Shown piece after piece: positions 8,174-15,974 of a stretch of 64,000 nucleotides of DNA. A program made the translations under genes and the position numbers. Position 1 is the stretch's first letter. Each line of letters begins with the position of its first letter. The stretch spans positions 74,376 to 138,375 of the forward strand of contig PHDD01000003.1 in NCBI GenBank assembly GCA_002840905.1, read 5' to 3'. This DNA is from Bacteroidetes bacterium HGW-Bacteroidetes-4 (GTDB lineage Bacteria; Bacteroidota; Bacteroidia; Bacteroidales; SZUA-534). The notes below the pieces were generated by a model. The model did no database searches and was not told where the DNA came from. It saw only the letters and a list, made by a program, of their open reading frames with translations.

Positions 8174-9229
8174 TTATCGGTTTGTGTACATGTGATCGTA
8201 ATATGCTTCGTAAGCACCCGAAACGATGCGGTCCATCCAATCCTGATTAGCCAGGTACCAATCCACCGTTTTTTCAAGGCCCGTTTCAAAAGTTAATGAG
8301 GGTAACCATCCCAATTCTTTTTCAATCAATGAAGCATCAATGGCGTAACGTAAATCGTGTCCGGCACGATCGGTAACATAGGTAATCAGTTTTTCCGATT
8401 CTCCGTTTGTCCGCCCCAGTTTTTTGTCCATTACAGCGCAAAGTAGTTTTATTAAATCAATGTTGGTCCATTCGTTATGTCCGCCAATATTGTAGGTTTT
8501 TCCGTTTTTGGCTTCATGGTAAATTAAATCGATGGCGCGAGCATGATCTTCTACATACAACCAATCGCGTATGTTTTCACCTTTCCCGTAAATAGGAATG
8601 GGCTTGTTGTTTTTAATATTATTGATGGCCAGGGGTAGCAATTTCTCGGGAAACTGGTTTGGGCCGTAGTTATTGGAACAGTTACTAATTACGATGGGAA
8701 GCTTGTACGTGTTTTTGTATGCCCGTACAAAGTGGTCGCTCGATGCTTTTGAGGCCGAATACGGACTTTTGGGATCGTAAGCGGTTTCTTCGGTAAAAAA
8801 GCCGGTATCGCCCAAAGCGCCATACACTTCGTCGGTTGAGATGTGATAAAACCGCTTGCCTTCAAACTGTCCTTTCCATTGTTCTTTGGCTGCATTCAGC
8901 AGGTTTACGGTTCCCAGCACATTGGTATTGATAAACGCCATGGGGTCGCTAATCGACCGATCAACATGACTTTCGGCAGCCAGGTGAATTACACCGTCGA
9001 AAGGATATTGTTTGAACAAGGAAAAAATAAAATCTGCATCCACAATATCGCCCTTAACAAAAGTGTAGTTGGGTTTTTTATCGATGTCGCTCAGATTTTC
9101 AAGGTTTCCGGCGTAAGTAAGTTTATCTAGATTTACAATGTGGTATTCGGGATATTTATTTACAAACAAACGCACGACATGCGAGCCAATAAATCCTGCT
9201 CCTCCGGTAATTAATAGGGTTTTGTTCAT
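8174..9229 (-). CDS. rfbB: dTDP-glucose 4,6-dehydratase
   Basis: Converts dTDP-glucose to dTDP-4-keto-6-deoxyglucose, an early step toward dTDP-rhamnose and related deoxysugars of surface polysaccharides. The 351-residue protein is an extended short-chain dehydrogenase: NAD-binding GGAGFIGSH (9-17), the dehydratase triad T132-D133-E134 in HISTDEVYG, and Y157/K161 in PYSASK. NCSNNYGPNQFPEKLLPL and GKGENIRDWLYVEDH are also typical. Length is normal. rfbA, rfbC and rfbD are not in the window. The gene leads a two-gene unit with the PHP phosphatase. Confidence 0.95.
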   Translation of the reverse strand: MNKTLLITGGAGFIGSHVVRLFVNKYPEYHIVNLDKLTYAGNLENLSDIDKKPNYTFVKGDIVDADFIFSLFKQYPFDGVIHLAAESHVDRSISDPMAFINTNVLGTVNLLNAAKEQWKGQFEGKRFYHISTDEVYGALGDTGFFTEETAYDPKSPYSASKASSDHFVRAYKNTYKLPIVISNCSNNYGPNQFPEKLLPLAINNIKNNKPIPIYGKGENIRDWLYVEDHARAIDLIYHEAKNGKTYNIGGHNEWTNIDLIKLLCAVMDKKLGRTNGESEKLITYVTDRAGHDLRYAIDASLIEKELGWLPSLTFETGLEKTVDWYLANQDWMDRIVSGAYEAYYDHMYTNR

Positions 9230-9284
9230 TTAGTTAAAAAATTCAATTATTTTAGATTCAATTACTTATATTTATACTGATTTG

Positions 9285-9292
9285 CAAACATA
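9285..9292 (-). promoter_or_regulatory. Candidate -7 element for rfbB
   Basis: Reverse-strand TATGTTTG fits TAnnTTTG and lies 55 bases upstream of the rfbB ATG. I found no TTG at the expected -33 distance. Confidence 0.4.
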
Positions 9293-9337
9293 CACAATTT
9301 TGAAAAGAGCCATAGTGAATGGCAGCAATAAAATTGT

Positions 9338-9345
9338 TAATTTTG
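9338..9345 (+). promoter_or_regulatory. Candidate -7 element for the HU-like/SPOR gene
   Basis: TAATTTTG fits TAnnTTTG and sits 18 bases before the preferred ATG at 9364, which supports that start over the upstream ATG at 9319. A -33 element is not obvious. Confidence 0.4.
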
Positions 9346-9363
9346 CAGCATAAAATACGATTC

Positions 9364-10350
9364 ATGCAAGATATTAACAAATACATCAGCGGTTTACTTT
9401 TTATTCACGACTGTGTTATTCTGCCGGGTTTTGGGGGTTTTGTAACGAACTACCATGCCGCCGAACACAACGAGAACAGTCATACCTTTCAGCCGCCCAA
9501 AAAAGATGTGTTGTTCAATAAAAATCTCACCTATAACGATGGTTTACTGCTGAATTATCTGGCAAAAAATCAGGGGGTCACTTATCAGGAGGCAAAAAGA
9601 CGCATTCAGGACGAAGTTCAACAAGCCTGGCTCCTGCTCGACAAAGGCGAAGCGGTTAGTTTTGATGGAGTAGGCACATTCCGACAAGACGAAAACAACA
9701 ACCTGCTTTTTGATCCGGCCGATACCGAGAATTTTTTGACTGATGCCTATGGTATGGCTTCGTTTCGTTTTCCTCCGCTACAATACCACAAAAATGCACG
9801 TGAAGTAGTTCCCATTTATAATGCCAATCAAAACATGAATCAGGGTATCAAACGAACGTTAAAAATTGCAGCAGTGGTGCTTCCCATTATCGGATTGCTG
9901 ACTTTAATCCCTTACACCAAAAGTATCAGGCAGCAGCAAACAGCCGGTTACGCTTTTGGCGACTCAAGTAGTGAACCCATTGAAGCAACCCACTCGGCCA
10001 TGCCGGTAAACGACGATATGGAGCAGGTGCTCGATATAGCCACCGATAAACGACAGGCTTTGTTTTATAGTGAGGAGCCTAAGCCGCTCATTAAAAAACC
10101 AGAGACAATTGAAAAGGTATATTATATTATTGGAGCCAGTTATAAAGAAGAAGCCAATGCAAAGTATCATGCTACTCAGTTTAAAAAGATTGGTTTTGAT
10201 GCCGAAGTAATTTTTGCCGACGATTTATACCGCGTATCACTTAATTCGTTCGACAGCAAAGTAAACGCCCTGCACGAGCTTCGCCGCATCCGCAATACAC
10301 CAAACAACGATAAGGTTTGGCTTTACGCAAGGCAAAACTCGCCGGAATAA
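9364..10350 (+). CDS. Membrane protein with N-terminal HU-like domains and C-terminal SPOR domain
   Basis: A 328-residue single-pass membrane protein. Residues of about 1-140 resemble the paired prokaryotic HU/CCDC81-like domains seen in Bacteroidota, with ILPGFGGFVTNYHAAEH and FDGVGTFRQDENNNLLFDP. One transmembrane helix follows at about 166-184 (TLKIAAVVLPIIGLLTLIP). Residues of about 250-325 form a SPOR-like repeat (YYIIGASYKEEANA, then GFDAEVIF and YRVSLNSF), a fold known to bind denuded peptidoglycan at division sites. By topology the HU-like part would be cytoplasmic and SPOR periplasmic. A link between chromosome or cytoplasmic partners and septal wall is a guess. The frame opens at 9319, but the ATG at 9364 starts the conserved N terminus. 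Confidence 0.78.
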   Translation: MQDINKYISGLLFIHDCVILPGFGGFVTNYHAAEHNENSHTFQPPKKDVLFNKNLTYNDGLLLNYLAKNQGVTYQEAKRRIQDEVQQAWLLLDKGEAVSFDGVGTFRQDENNNLLFDPADTENFLTDAYGMASFRFPPLQYHKNAREVVPIYNANQNMNQGIKRTLKIAAVVLPIIGLLTLIPYTKSIRQQQTAGYAFGDSSSEPIEATHSAMPVNDDMEQVLDIATDKRQALFYSEEPKPLIKKPETIEKVYYIIGASYKEEANAKYHATQFKKIGFDAEVIFADDLYRVSLNSFDSKVNALHELRRIRNTPNNDKVWLYARQNSPE

Positions 10351-10457
10351 GCTGTTTACCAGCCGGGGTTTTAAAGGACTGCTCATGAAATAGCATAAAA
10401 AAACGGTATTTAATTCACACCCTATTAAAAAGGCTTTTCAAAAGGAGCAGTTATTCT

Positions 10458-10490
10458 TTTTTCGTATTATAAATTAAAATTATACCTTTG
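10458..10490 (+). promoter_or_regulatory. Promoter of metK
   Basis: TACCTTTG at 10483-10490 matches the -7 consensus. A T-rich TTTTTTCG ending at 10464, 18 bases upstream, is an imperfect -33. Transcription would start about 10496-10498, directly before the SAM-II-like aptamer at 10499. Confidence 0.5.
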
Positions 10491-10498
10491 AGCACTCA

Positions 10499-10552
10499 AT
10501 TGTGGAAAGATTTGAACGGATTGCAACCACAGAAAAAAATGCTAAAATGTAT
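10499..10552 (+). promoter_or_regulatory. Probable SAM-II riboswitch in the metK leader
   Basis: The segment has the layout of the SAM-II (metA) H-type pseudoknot. P1 is TGTGG (10501-10505) with CCACA (10527-10531). Its loop begins with the conserved GATTTGA block (10509-10515) and ends with TTGCA (10521-10525). After P1 comes an A-rich linker (10533-10539) and then GCTAAA (10541-10546), the conserved 3' strand. The ATT at 10520-10522 can pair with AAT at 10546-10548, as the pseudoknot helix requires. SAM-II elements are known from alphaproteobacteria and Bacteroidota upstream of methionine/SAM genes, and the next gene makes SAM. Feedback repression of metK by SAM is therefore likely. A covariance-model search was not run. 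Confidence 0.75.
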
Positions 10553-10615
10553 TGCTTTCTGCGTAACATTCATTGGCTTTCCCTGTTATAGTTTACAATT
10601 TTAAAAAGTATTGTT

Positions 10616-11866
10616 ATGGGATATTTATTTACGTCCGAATCGGTATCAGAAGGCCATCCTGATAAAGTAGCTGACCAAATTTCTGACGCCTTATTAGATA
10701 ATTTTTTAGCATTTGATGCACAATCGAAAGTGGCCTGCGAAACCCTGGTTACTACCGGACAGGTTGTACTGGCAGGTGAAGTGCGTTCACAAACCTATGT
10801 CGACGTGCAGGAAGTGGCACGTAAAGTAATTAACGCTATTGGTTATACCAAAGGAGAATACCGTTTTGAGGGAGACTCGTGTGGAGTACTTTCAGCTATT
10901 CATGAACAAAGTGCCGATATTAACCGGGGTGTTGAGCGCGAAGATCGCATGAATCAGGGAGCGGGGGATCAGGGAATGATGTTTGGATACGCTTGTCGCG
11001 AAACAGATGATTACATGCCTTTGGCATTGGAATTGTCACATCGTTTATTGCTCGATTTGGCTGCTATTCGCCGCGAAGGAAAGGAAATGACTTATTTACG
11101 TCCCGACTCAAAAAGCCAGGTAACCATTGAATATGGCGACGACAATCAACCCAAACGGGTGCATACCATTGTGGTTTCGACCCAACATGATGAGTTTGAT
11201 GCCGATGAGCCCATGCTGGCAAAAATTAAAGAAGACGTTCGAAAGATATTAATTCCTCGTACCGTTGCCCAATTGCCTGAACGTTTAAAGCGCCTATTCG
11301 ACAACGATTATATTCTCCATGTGAATCCAACCGGAAAATTTGTTATTGGGGGTCCCCATGGTGACACCGGGTTAACCGGACGTAAAATTATTGTTGATAC
11401 ATATGGAGGAAAAGGTGCTCATGGAGGCGGTGCTTTTTCAGGAAAAGACCCTTCTAAAGTTGACCGTTCGGCAGCTTATGCCGCCCGCCACATTGCTAAA
11501 AACATGGTTGCTGCCGGAATAGCCAACGAAGTTTTGGTACAGTTAGCCTACGCTATTGGTGTAGCCAAACCTGTGGGGGTTTTTGTAAACACTTATGGAA
11601 CGGCAAAAGTTAATTTAAACGATGGTGAGATAGCTCAAAAAATTGAATCCATTTTCGATTTGCGCCCTGCTGCTATTGAAGACCGATTAAAACTTCGCAA
11701 CCCAATTTATCAGGAAACCGCGGCATACGGACACATGGGCAGAACCCCACGAGTAGTTACAAAAACTTTTGAATCGCCTTATTCAGGTAAAAAAACGTTC
11801 GAAGTTGAATTATTCACCTGGGAAAAGCTGGATTATGTAGAAGCAATTAAAAAAGCGTTTGCTTAA
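10616..11866 (+). CDS. metK: S-adenosylmethionine synthetase
   Basis: Makes S-adenosylmethionine from methionine and ATP in the cytoplasm. The 416-residue protein has the MetK signatures: [21 protein letters not shown] at the N terminus, [12 protein letters not shown] in the ATP-binding motif, and [19 protein letters not shown] near residue 270. [20 protein letters not shown] is intact. The length suits the Bacteroidota form, which is longer than the roughly 385-residue enterobacterial enzyme. A SAM-II-like riboswitch occupies the leader, and metF and metH lie 50 kb away in the same window. The gene ends at a strong terminator. Confidence 0.97.
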   Translation: MGYLFTSESVSEGHPDKVADQISDALLDNFLAFDAQSKVACETLVTTGQVVLAGEVRSQTYVDVQEVARKVINAIGYTKGEYRFEGDSCGVLSAIHEQSADINRGVEREDRMNQGAGDQGMMFGYACRETDDYMPLALELSHRLLLDLAAIRREGKEMTYLRPDSKSQVTIEYGDDNQPKRVHTIVVSTQHDEFDADEPMLAKIKEDVRKILIPRTVAQLPERLKRLFDNDYILHVNPTGKFVIGGPHGDTGLTGRKIIVDTYGGKGAHGGGAFSGKDPSKVDRSAAYAARHIAKNMVAAGIANEVLVQLAYAIGVAKPVGVFVNTYGTAKVNLNDGEIAQKIESIFDLRPAAIEDRLKLRNPIYQETAAYGHMGRTPRVVTKTFESPYSGKKTFEVELFTWEKLDYVEAIKKAFA

Positions 11867-11891
11867 CCCATCACTTCCAGAATATAATATT

Positions 11892-11923
11892 AAAAGCCGC
11901 AAGATTATACTTGTGGCTTTTTT
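11892..11923. terminator. Terminator between metK and the convergent RemB-like gene
   Basis: AAAAGCCGCAAG (11892-11903) pairs with CTTGTGGCTTTT (from 11910) with one G-T wobble and a 6-base loop, followed by further T to 11923. The A/T flanks make it usable in both directions. Confidence 0.8.
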
Positions 11924-11974
11924 ATAGAACGGTATTTATTCTAAAAAACCGACAAAGTATTTTTGATGAGGTAA

Positions 11975-13651
11975 TCAGAAGTCGTAGTAAAAATTTTGTA
12001 GTGAGGTGCGAATTCCAAAAGTGATTAACGATTGTTTGTTACTGATTGAATTAATTTGCTCGTTTCGCTGGGTGTATGATACATACACATTTAAATTGGT
12101 GCGTGGGTTAACCAGGTAAGCGAGCATTAACGAAGTGTACGAAAGATTTATGGTTTGGGCCTGCCCCAGATAATTATTGTATTCCTTAGCTCTTGTGTCG
12201 TATGACTTGTAAATGTCGTTACCATAATTCATCCCGGCGGTATCACTTCCATGGCGGGCATATGAAAAGCGTCCTTCAACAAAAATTCGTTTGTGCTGGT
12301 ATTGTAAAAATGTAAGCGATTCCCAGAAATTCGAACCCAAAGGATGAGCCAGAGGCTGGTTGTGATGTCCGTAGTTCTGTAGCGTACTGTAATGCGAGTA
12401 CATAAAAGGGCGCACATAATTAAATTCAGTTTGCACATCGAGGTGTTGCCAGTCAAATAAATCAAAAGTTTTATAACCGACCTGAAAAGCCCACTTGTTT
12501 GCCCACCAGCCATTGCCGGCTTTAATCTCGCTCAGTTTAAACTCATCAATCATGGCCTGACCATAAAACACATGGTTTTTAAACAGCGTCAGTTTTCCGC
12601 TTACGCCCATCAGCGCATTGTCGGGCGAACCAACAGAAAATTCAACCGGTCGCAAAAAGATTACCGGGTTGGCATAATTCATATCGAAACCTCGCACTCC
12701 GCTGGTATCGGCATGTTGCCAAATAATGGCTTCAAAAAAACCAATGTTTAACCAGGGTGTTACACTCCAATCGAGGTAATGCATCGACGCCCATTTTTTA
12801 TTGTAGGGTGATTCAAACTGAGGTTTATTGCGAATATCCTGTAACTGCATCCAAAGGTTTACATATTTAATATTCCAAAAATCAGTAGTAATGCGCAAAA
12901 AAGGATAATTAAATGCATTATCCGATAATAGTAAAGAACGGTAGCCATCGCCAATAAAATTTTTGCCGTGCCCGAATGTAAAGTTGAAATGTGCATTGGG
13001 GGAAAATGAAACCCAGGCTTCGGCAAATCCATAATCGTAGTTATGTTGGGTTGAATCGCCAAAACTTTTACCCGCACCTTGTCCGGGAATTACCCGCTGT
13101 CCGATATCCTGAATGCGGTCGTGTCGGTAATCGAAAAACGAGGCTTGGTTTTCGTAAAACGATGTGCTGACAGCAACTTTTTTTCCTAATTGCGCATTTA
13201 CCATGATGCCACGGGTATTTATCCAGCTTTTTTCGCCGTATGTTTTGTCGCGCCCCAGTTCAAACTGAAAAAGAGGATCGATGGTAAAAGAAAAATCATT
13301 CTTTTTATATTGAATCAGGCTGCGGTTAAAAAATATATCGGCAAACTTTGTGTTTACAGGTTTGGAATAGATGCTGTTGAGCGAAACAATGGAATCGGTT
13401 TGTGTTTTTAAATAGGGTTTTACCGAAGTGTGAAAGCGTTCCGACGATTGATACACATAACGATCGTAATGCCGAAACGAATGATTTTGATACAGGGAAT
13501 GAGACTCCTGAGCCTGAAGCGAACCGGAAATCATATGAATTAAAAAGATAAATGGGATTAGCAGCCGCTGAATTTTATCTTTTTTATTTGTGAGGTGTTT
13601 TTTATTGCTTGCCAAAATTTTGATTTTATGCTTAAGCCTGGTGTTTATCAT
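11975..13651 (-). CDS. Outer-membrane beta-barrel protein, RemB/Wzi-like
   Basis: A 558-residue exported protein, with a basic N-terminal stretch of about 28 residues before a hydrophobic signal (LLIPFIFLIHMISGSLQAQ). The body alternates aromatic beta strands typical of a barrel. AWVSFSPNAHFNFTFGHGKN, GDGYRSLLLSDNAFNYPFLR and PVIFLRPVEFSVGSPDNAL resemble the group annotated in Bacteroidota as gliding motility protein RemB, which falls in the Wzi capsule-assembly barrel family. In Flavobacterium johnsoniae RemB is a mobile cell-surface protein. Here a capsule-assembly role is an equal alternative. The long n-region suggests the true start could be an internal TTG, but no better ATG exists. The gene stands alone, convergent with metK. 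Confidence 0.72.
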   Translation of the reverse strand: MINTRLKHKIKILASNKKHLTNKKDKIQRLLIPFIFLIHMISGSLQAQESHSLYQNHSFRHYDRYVYQSSERFHTSVKPYLKTQTDSIVSLNSIYSKPVNTKFADIFFNRSLIQYKKNDFSFTIDPLFQFELGRDKTYGEKSWINTRGIMVNAQLGKKVAVSTSFYENQASFFDYRHDRIQDIGQRVIPGQGAGKSFGDSTQHNYDYGFAEAWVSFSPNAHFNFTFGHGKNFIGDGYRSLLLSDNAFNYPFLRITTDFWNIKYVNLWMQLQDIRNKPQFESPYNKKWASMHYLDWSVTPWLNIGFFEAIIWQHADTSGVRGFDMNYANPVIFLRPVEFSVGSPDNALMGVSGKLTLFKNHVFYGQAMIDEFKLSEIKAGNGWWANKWAFQVGYKTFDLFDWQHLDVQTEFNYVRPFMYSHYSTLQNYGHHNQPLAHPLGSNFWESLTFLQYQHKRIFVEGRFSYARHGSDTAGMNYGNDIYKSYDTRAKEYNNYLGQAQTINLSYTSLMLAYLVNPRTNLNVYVSYTQRNEQINSISNKQSLITFGIRTSLQNFYYDF

Positions 13652-13789
13652 ATTATCATTATTTAAAAAGTAAAAATAGAAATAAATTTACCACCAATAG
13701 AATCAATTCCATGAATGGATGAGAATATTTGGTTTGAAGCCGTTTCTTTTTTTAATCTGTCGGGAAAAATGAGTGTCGACAGGCAAGTA

Positions 13790-14503
13790 TTATTGGCTTG
13801 CGTAACCTAAGGTTACCACGCTGATTTTTACCCGGGCCGCTTTATGTAGCATCTGGGCACAACCTTCTATGGTGGCTCCGGTTGTTAGTATGTCGTCGAC
13901 CAAAAGAATGTGTTTGTCATTCAATTCATCGGTATGGTTAACGCCAAAAACCTCTTCCACATTTTCCCAGCGCTCGTAACGGCCTTTTCGGGTTTGGGTT
14001 TGGGTAAAGGTTTTTCGAATCAGCATATCGGAACGCACTTTTGCCGGCAGGAATGACGCCAATCCATCGGCAATGGTTTTGCTTTGATTATATCCCCGTT
14101 TAAACTCCTTTTTGGGGTGTAAAGGCACCGGCAAAATATATTCAGGCTCAAGAAAAGCGGGTTCAGAAATTAGCTCTGAGCCAAATAATCGACCCAATTC
14201 CACACCAATATCGGGACGATTCTGGTATTTCAACTGATGAATGAGTTTTCGGTATTTGCTTCCTTTTACAAAGAAAAAGAACGAAGTAACCCGTTCCAGG
14301 GGAACACGCCCCCAAAAGATTTGCTCCAGCGGGTTTCCGGGAACTTTATGATAATTGGTGCGGGGTAATTCGTAAAGGCATTTGGAACAAAGCACTTTTT
14401 CCTGGTTTAACAGGCTCGATTTACACGCAGCACAAAGTTCGGGATAAAAAAGGCTGACAAAATCCCAGAAATATTGTGATATTAATGGAACCCGGTTTTT
14501 CAT
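13790..14503 (-). CDS. ComF-family phosphoribosyltransferase-like protein
   Basis: A 237-residue ComF-family protein, related to the competence factor of Gram-positive bacteria and Haemophilus, where it is needed for handling imported single-stranded DNA. It has an N-terminal zinc ribbon (C24, C27, C39, C42) and a PRTase fold with the PRPP loop VDDILTTGAT at about 202-211 and PVPLHPKKEFKRGYNQS upstream. Length is normal. It is the third gene of an ldcA-yraN-comF run on the reverse strand. Its biochemical role remains unclear in the literature. Confidence 0.88.
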   Translation of the reverse strand: MKNRVPLISQYFWDFVSLFYPELCAACKSSLLNQEKVLCSKCLYELPRTNYHKVPGNPLEQIFWGRVPLERVTSFFFFVKGSKYRKLIHQLKYQNRPDIGVELGRLFGSELISEPAFLEPEYILPVPLHPKKEFKRGYNQSKTIADGLASFLPAKVRSDMLIRKTFTQTQTRKGRYERWENVEEVFGVNHTDELNDKHILLVDDILTTGATIEGCAQMLHKAARVKISVVTLGYASQ

Positions 14504-14555
14504 AGGTAGATTTGATGTGCTTTAAACAGGCGGTTTACAAATTTATTGGTTGTTT

Positions 14556-14924
14556 TTATAGTAGTTCGTTTGCTTTAAAAGCATCTTCAAGGTGTTCCAG
14601 TATTTGATAAGGCTCGCCTTTTAATACTGAAATAATATCGAAACGGCATTCCAAATCAATGTTTTTCTGAATCAGGTAAGCATCAGCGGCATATACCAGG
14701 TTACGCATCTTTTTCTTGGTTACCGCTTCCTGGGGCAATTCAAAAGCCAGAGTGGCACGGGTTTTTACTTCAACAAAAACTATGACATTATTGTGTTGCG
14801 CTACAATATCAATCTCTTTGTGATTAAAAAACCAGTTTGCATGGAGAATACGGTAGCCCTTTTTAATTAAGTAATTACGCGCCACCTCTTCACCAGTTCT
14901 ACCGGTCGTATTGTGTTGCGACAT
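14556..14924 (-). CDS. yraN: YraN/UPF0102 family nuclease-like protein
   Basis: A 122-residue protein of the UPF0102 family, whose fold belongs to the restriction-endonuclease-like superfamily. Active-site-like residues are present: GRTGEEVARNYL near the start, E37-x-D39 in HKEIDIVA, and E52-x-K54 in VFVEVKTR. Its cellular substrate is not established; involvement in DNA repair or recombination is suggested by fold only. The start codon lies one base after the stop of ldcA, so the two are co-transcribed. Confidence 0.9.
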   Translation of the reverse strand: MSQHNTTGRTGEEVARNYLIKKGYRILHANWFFNHKEIDIVAQHNNVIVFVEVKTRATLAFELPQEAVTKKKMRNLVYAADAYLIQKNIDLECRFDIISVLKGEPYQILEHLEDAFKANELL

Positions 14925-14925
14925 G

Positions 14926-15819
14926 TTATTTAAAATTCAGCTCAGTTTCGCTGGTTGTTACTTTTAATACCACTTCACGCCCAAAAATAAGCGGTTGATT
15001 GTTCTCAATATGTCCCGAAGGAAATCCAAAGCAAACCGGATAATCGTAGTCTTTCTGTAAATCAAAAACCAGTTCTTCAGCATTGCGACCGAAAGAGGGA
15101 AAATTGTCTTCCATCGACGACAAACCGCCAACAATTAAGCCCTTCAGGTTTTTTAAAACTCCGGCCAGTTTTAGTTGATAAAGCATTCTGTCGAATCGAT
15201 ACAGGTATTCACCCACTTCCTCAATAAACAGAATTTTTCCGGCTAACTTTGGTGCGTAAGGTGTTCCGAGTAAACTTGCCAAAATGGCCAAATTTCCTCC
15301 TATTAATTCACCTGAAGCCTTGCCCGTTTTATTTAATGTATGGCCTTCAATCTGATAGCTCAGTGGGTCGCCCTTTAAAACCGAAAAAAGCCTGCGCAAA
15401 CCCCGGGCTCCCGAATTAAAATGTACGGGCATTTGACCATGAATGGATTCAACACCCAGATTATTCAATTGAGCATGTAAAACGGTAATGTCACTAAAAC
15501 CAATCAGCCATTTGGGGTGTTCGGTAAATTGCTGAAAATTTAGCTGGTCAATAATTCGGATGGTTCCATAACCCCCGCGCAAACAAAACAAGGCTTTTAA
15601 ATTTGTATTATCCAGCATTTGTTGCAGGTCGTTTAGCCTTGCCTGATCTGTTCCGGCAAAAGAGCCATGTTCCAGATACGTAGTTTTTCCCCGCACGGGT
15701 TCAAACCCCTGTTGACTTATAAATTCCAGAATTTCAGGATATCGTTCTTGCGGTACAAATTTGGCCGGAGCTACAATGCCAATCGGGTCGCCTTTTTTAA
15801 GTGGAGGAGGTGTTTTCAT
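14926..15819 (-). CDS. ldcA: LD-carboxypeptidase (peptidase family S66)
   Basis: Cleaves the terminal D-alanine from L,D bonds of muropeptide tetrapeptides during peptidoglycan recycling, normally in the cytoplasm. The 297-residue protein has no signal peptide. The catalytic Ser-Glu-His set is visible: S109 in the nucleophile elbow IGFSDIT, E200 or E201 in ILFIEEVGEY, and H270 in GFPSGHIENNQPL. The CLRGGYGTIRI motif at about 79-89 is also conserved. Length fits the family. It heads the ldcA-yraN-comF operon. Confidence 0.92.
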   Translation of the reverse strand: MKTPPPLKKGDPIGIVAPAKFVPQERYPEILEFISQQGFEPVRGKTTYLEHGSFAGTDQARLNDLQQMLDNTNLKALFCLRGGYGTIRIIDQLNFQQFTEHPKWLIGFSDITVLHAQLNNLGVESIHGQMPVHFNSGARGLRRLFSVLKGDPLSYQIEGHTLNKTGKASGELIGGNLAILASLLGTPYAPKLAGKILFIEEVGEYLYRFDRMLYQLKLAGVLKNLKGLIVGGLSSMEDNFPSFGRNAEELVFDLQKDYDYPVCFGFPSGHIENNQPLIFGREVVLKVTTSETELNFK

Positions 15820-15844
15820 AACCTTTTGTTCAACTCAGTTTATT

Positions 15845-15852
15845 CAAAAGTA
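15845..15852 (-). promoter_or_regulatory. Candidate -7 element for ldcA
   Basis: Reverse-strand TACTTTTG fits TAnnTTTG and lies 25 bases upstream of the ldcA ATG. No TTG was seen at -33. Confidence 0.4.
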
Positions 15853-15928
15853 ATTAATTTTAACGGCTTTCGATAAAATATTAAGCAAAATCGCTTGCAT
15901 TTTCTGGCCGCAACTTGCGGCTAAATTA

Positions 15929-15936
15929 TATCTTTG
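15929..15936 (+). promoter_or_regulatory. Candidate -7 element for metG
   Basis: TATCTTTG fits TAnnTTTG 38 bases upstream of the GTG start, giving a leader of about 30 bases. The -33 region lacks a clean TTG. Confidence 0.45.
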
Positions 15937-15974
15937 CAGCAGTTTTAAATATGCACCACAAAACAAAATAGAAC

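Noticed and set aside
8170-8289. N-terminal extension of the PHP phosphatase
   Set aside because: The extra 40 residues overlap the conserved rfbB C terminus; family alignment begins at the ATG 8169.
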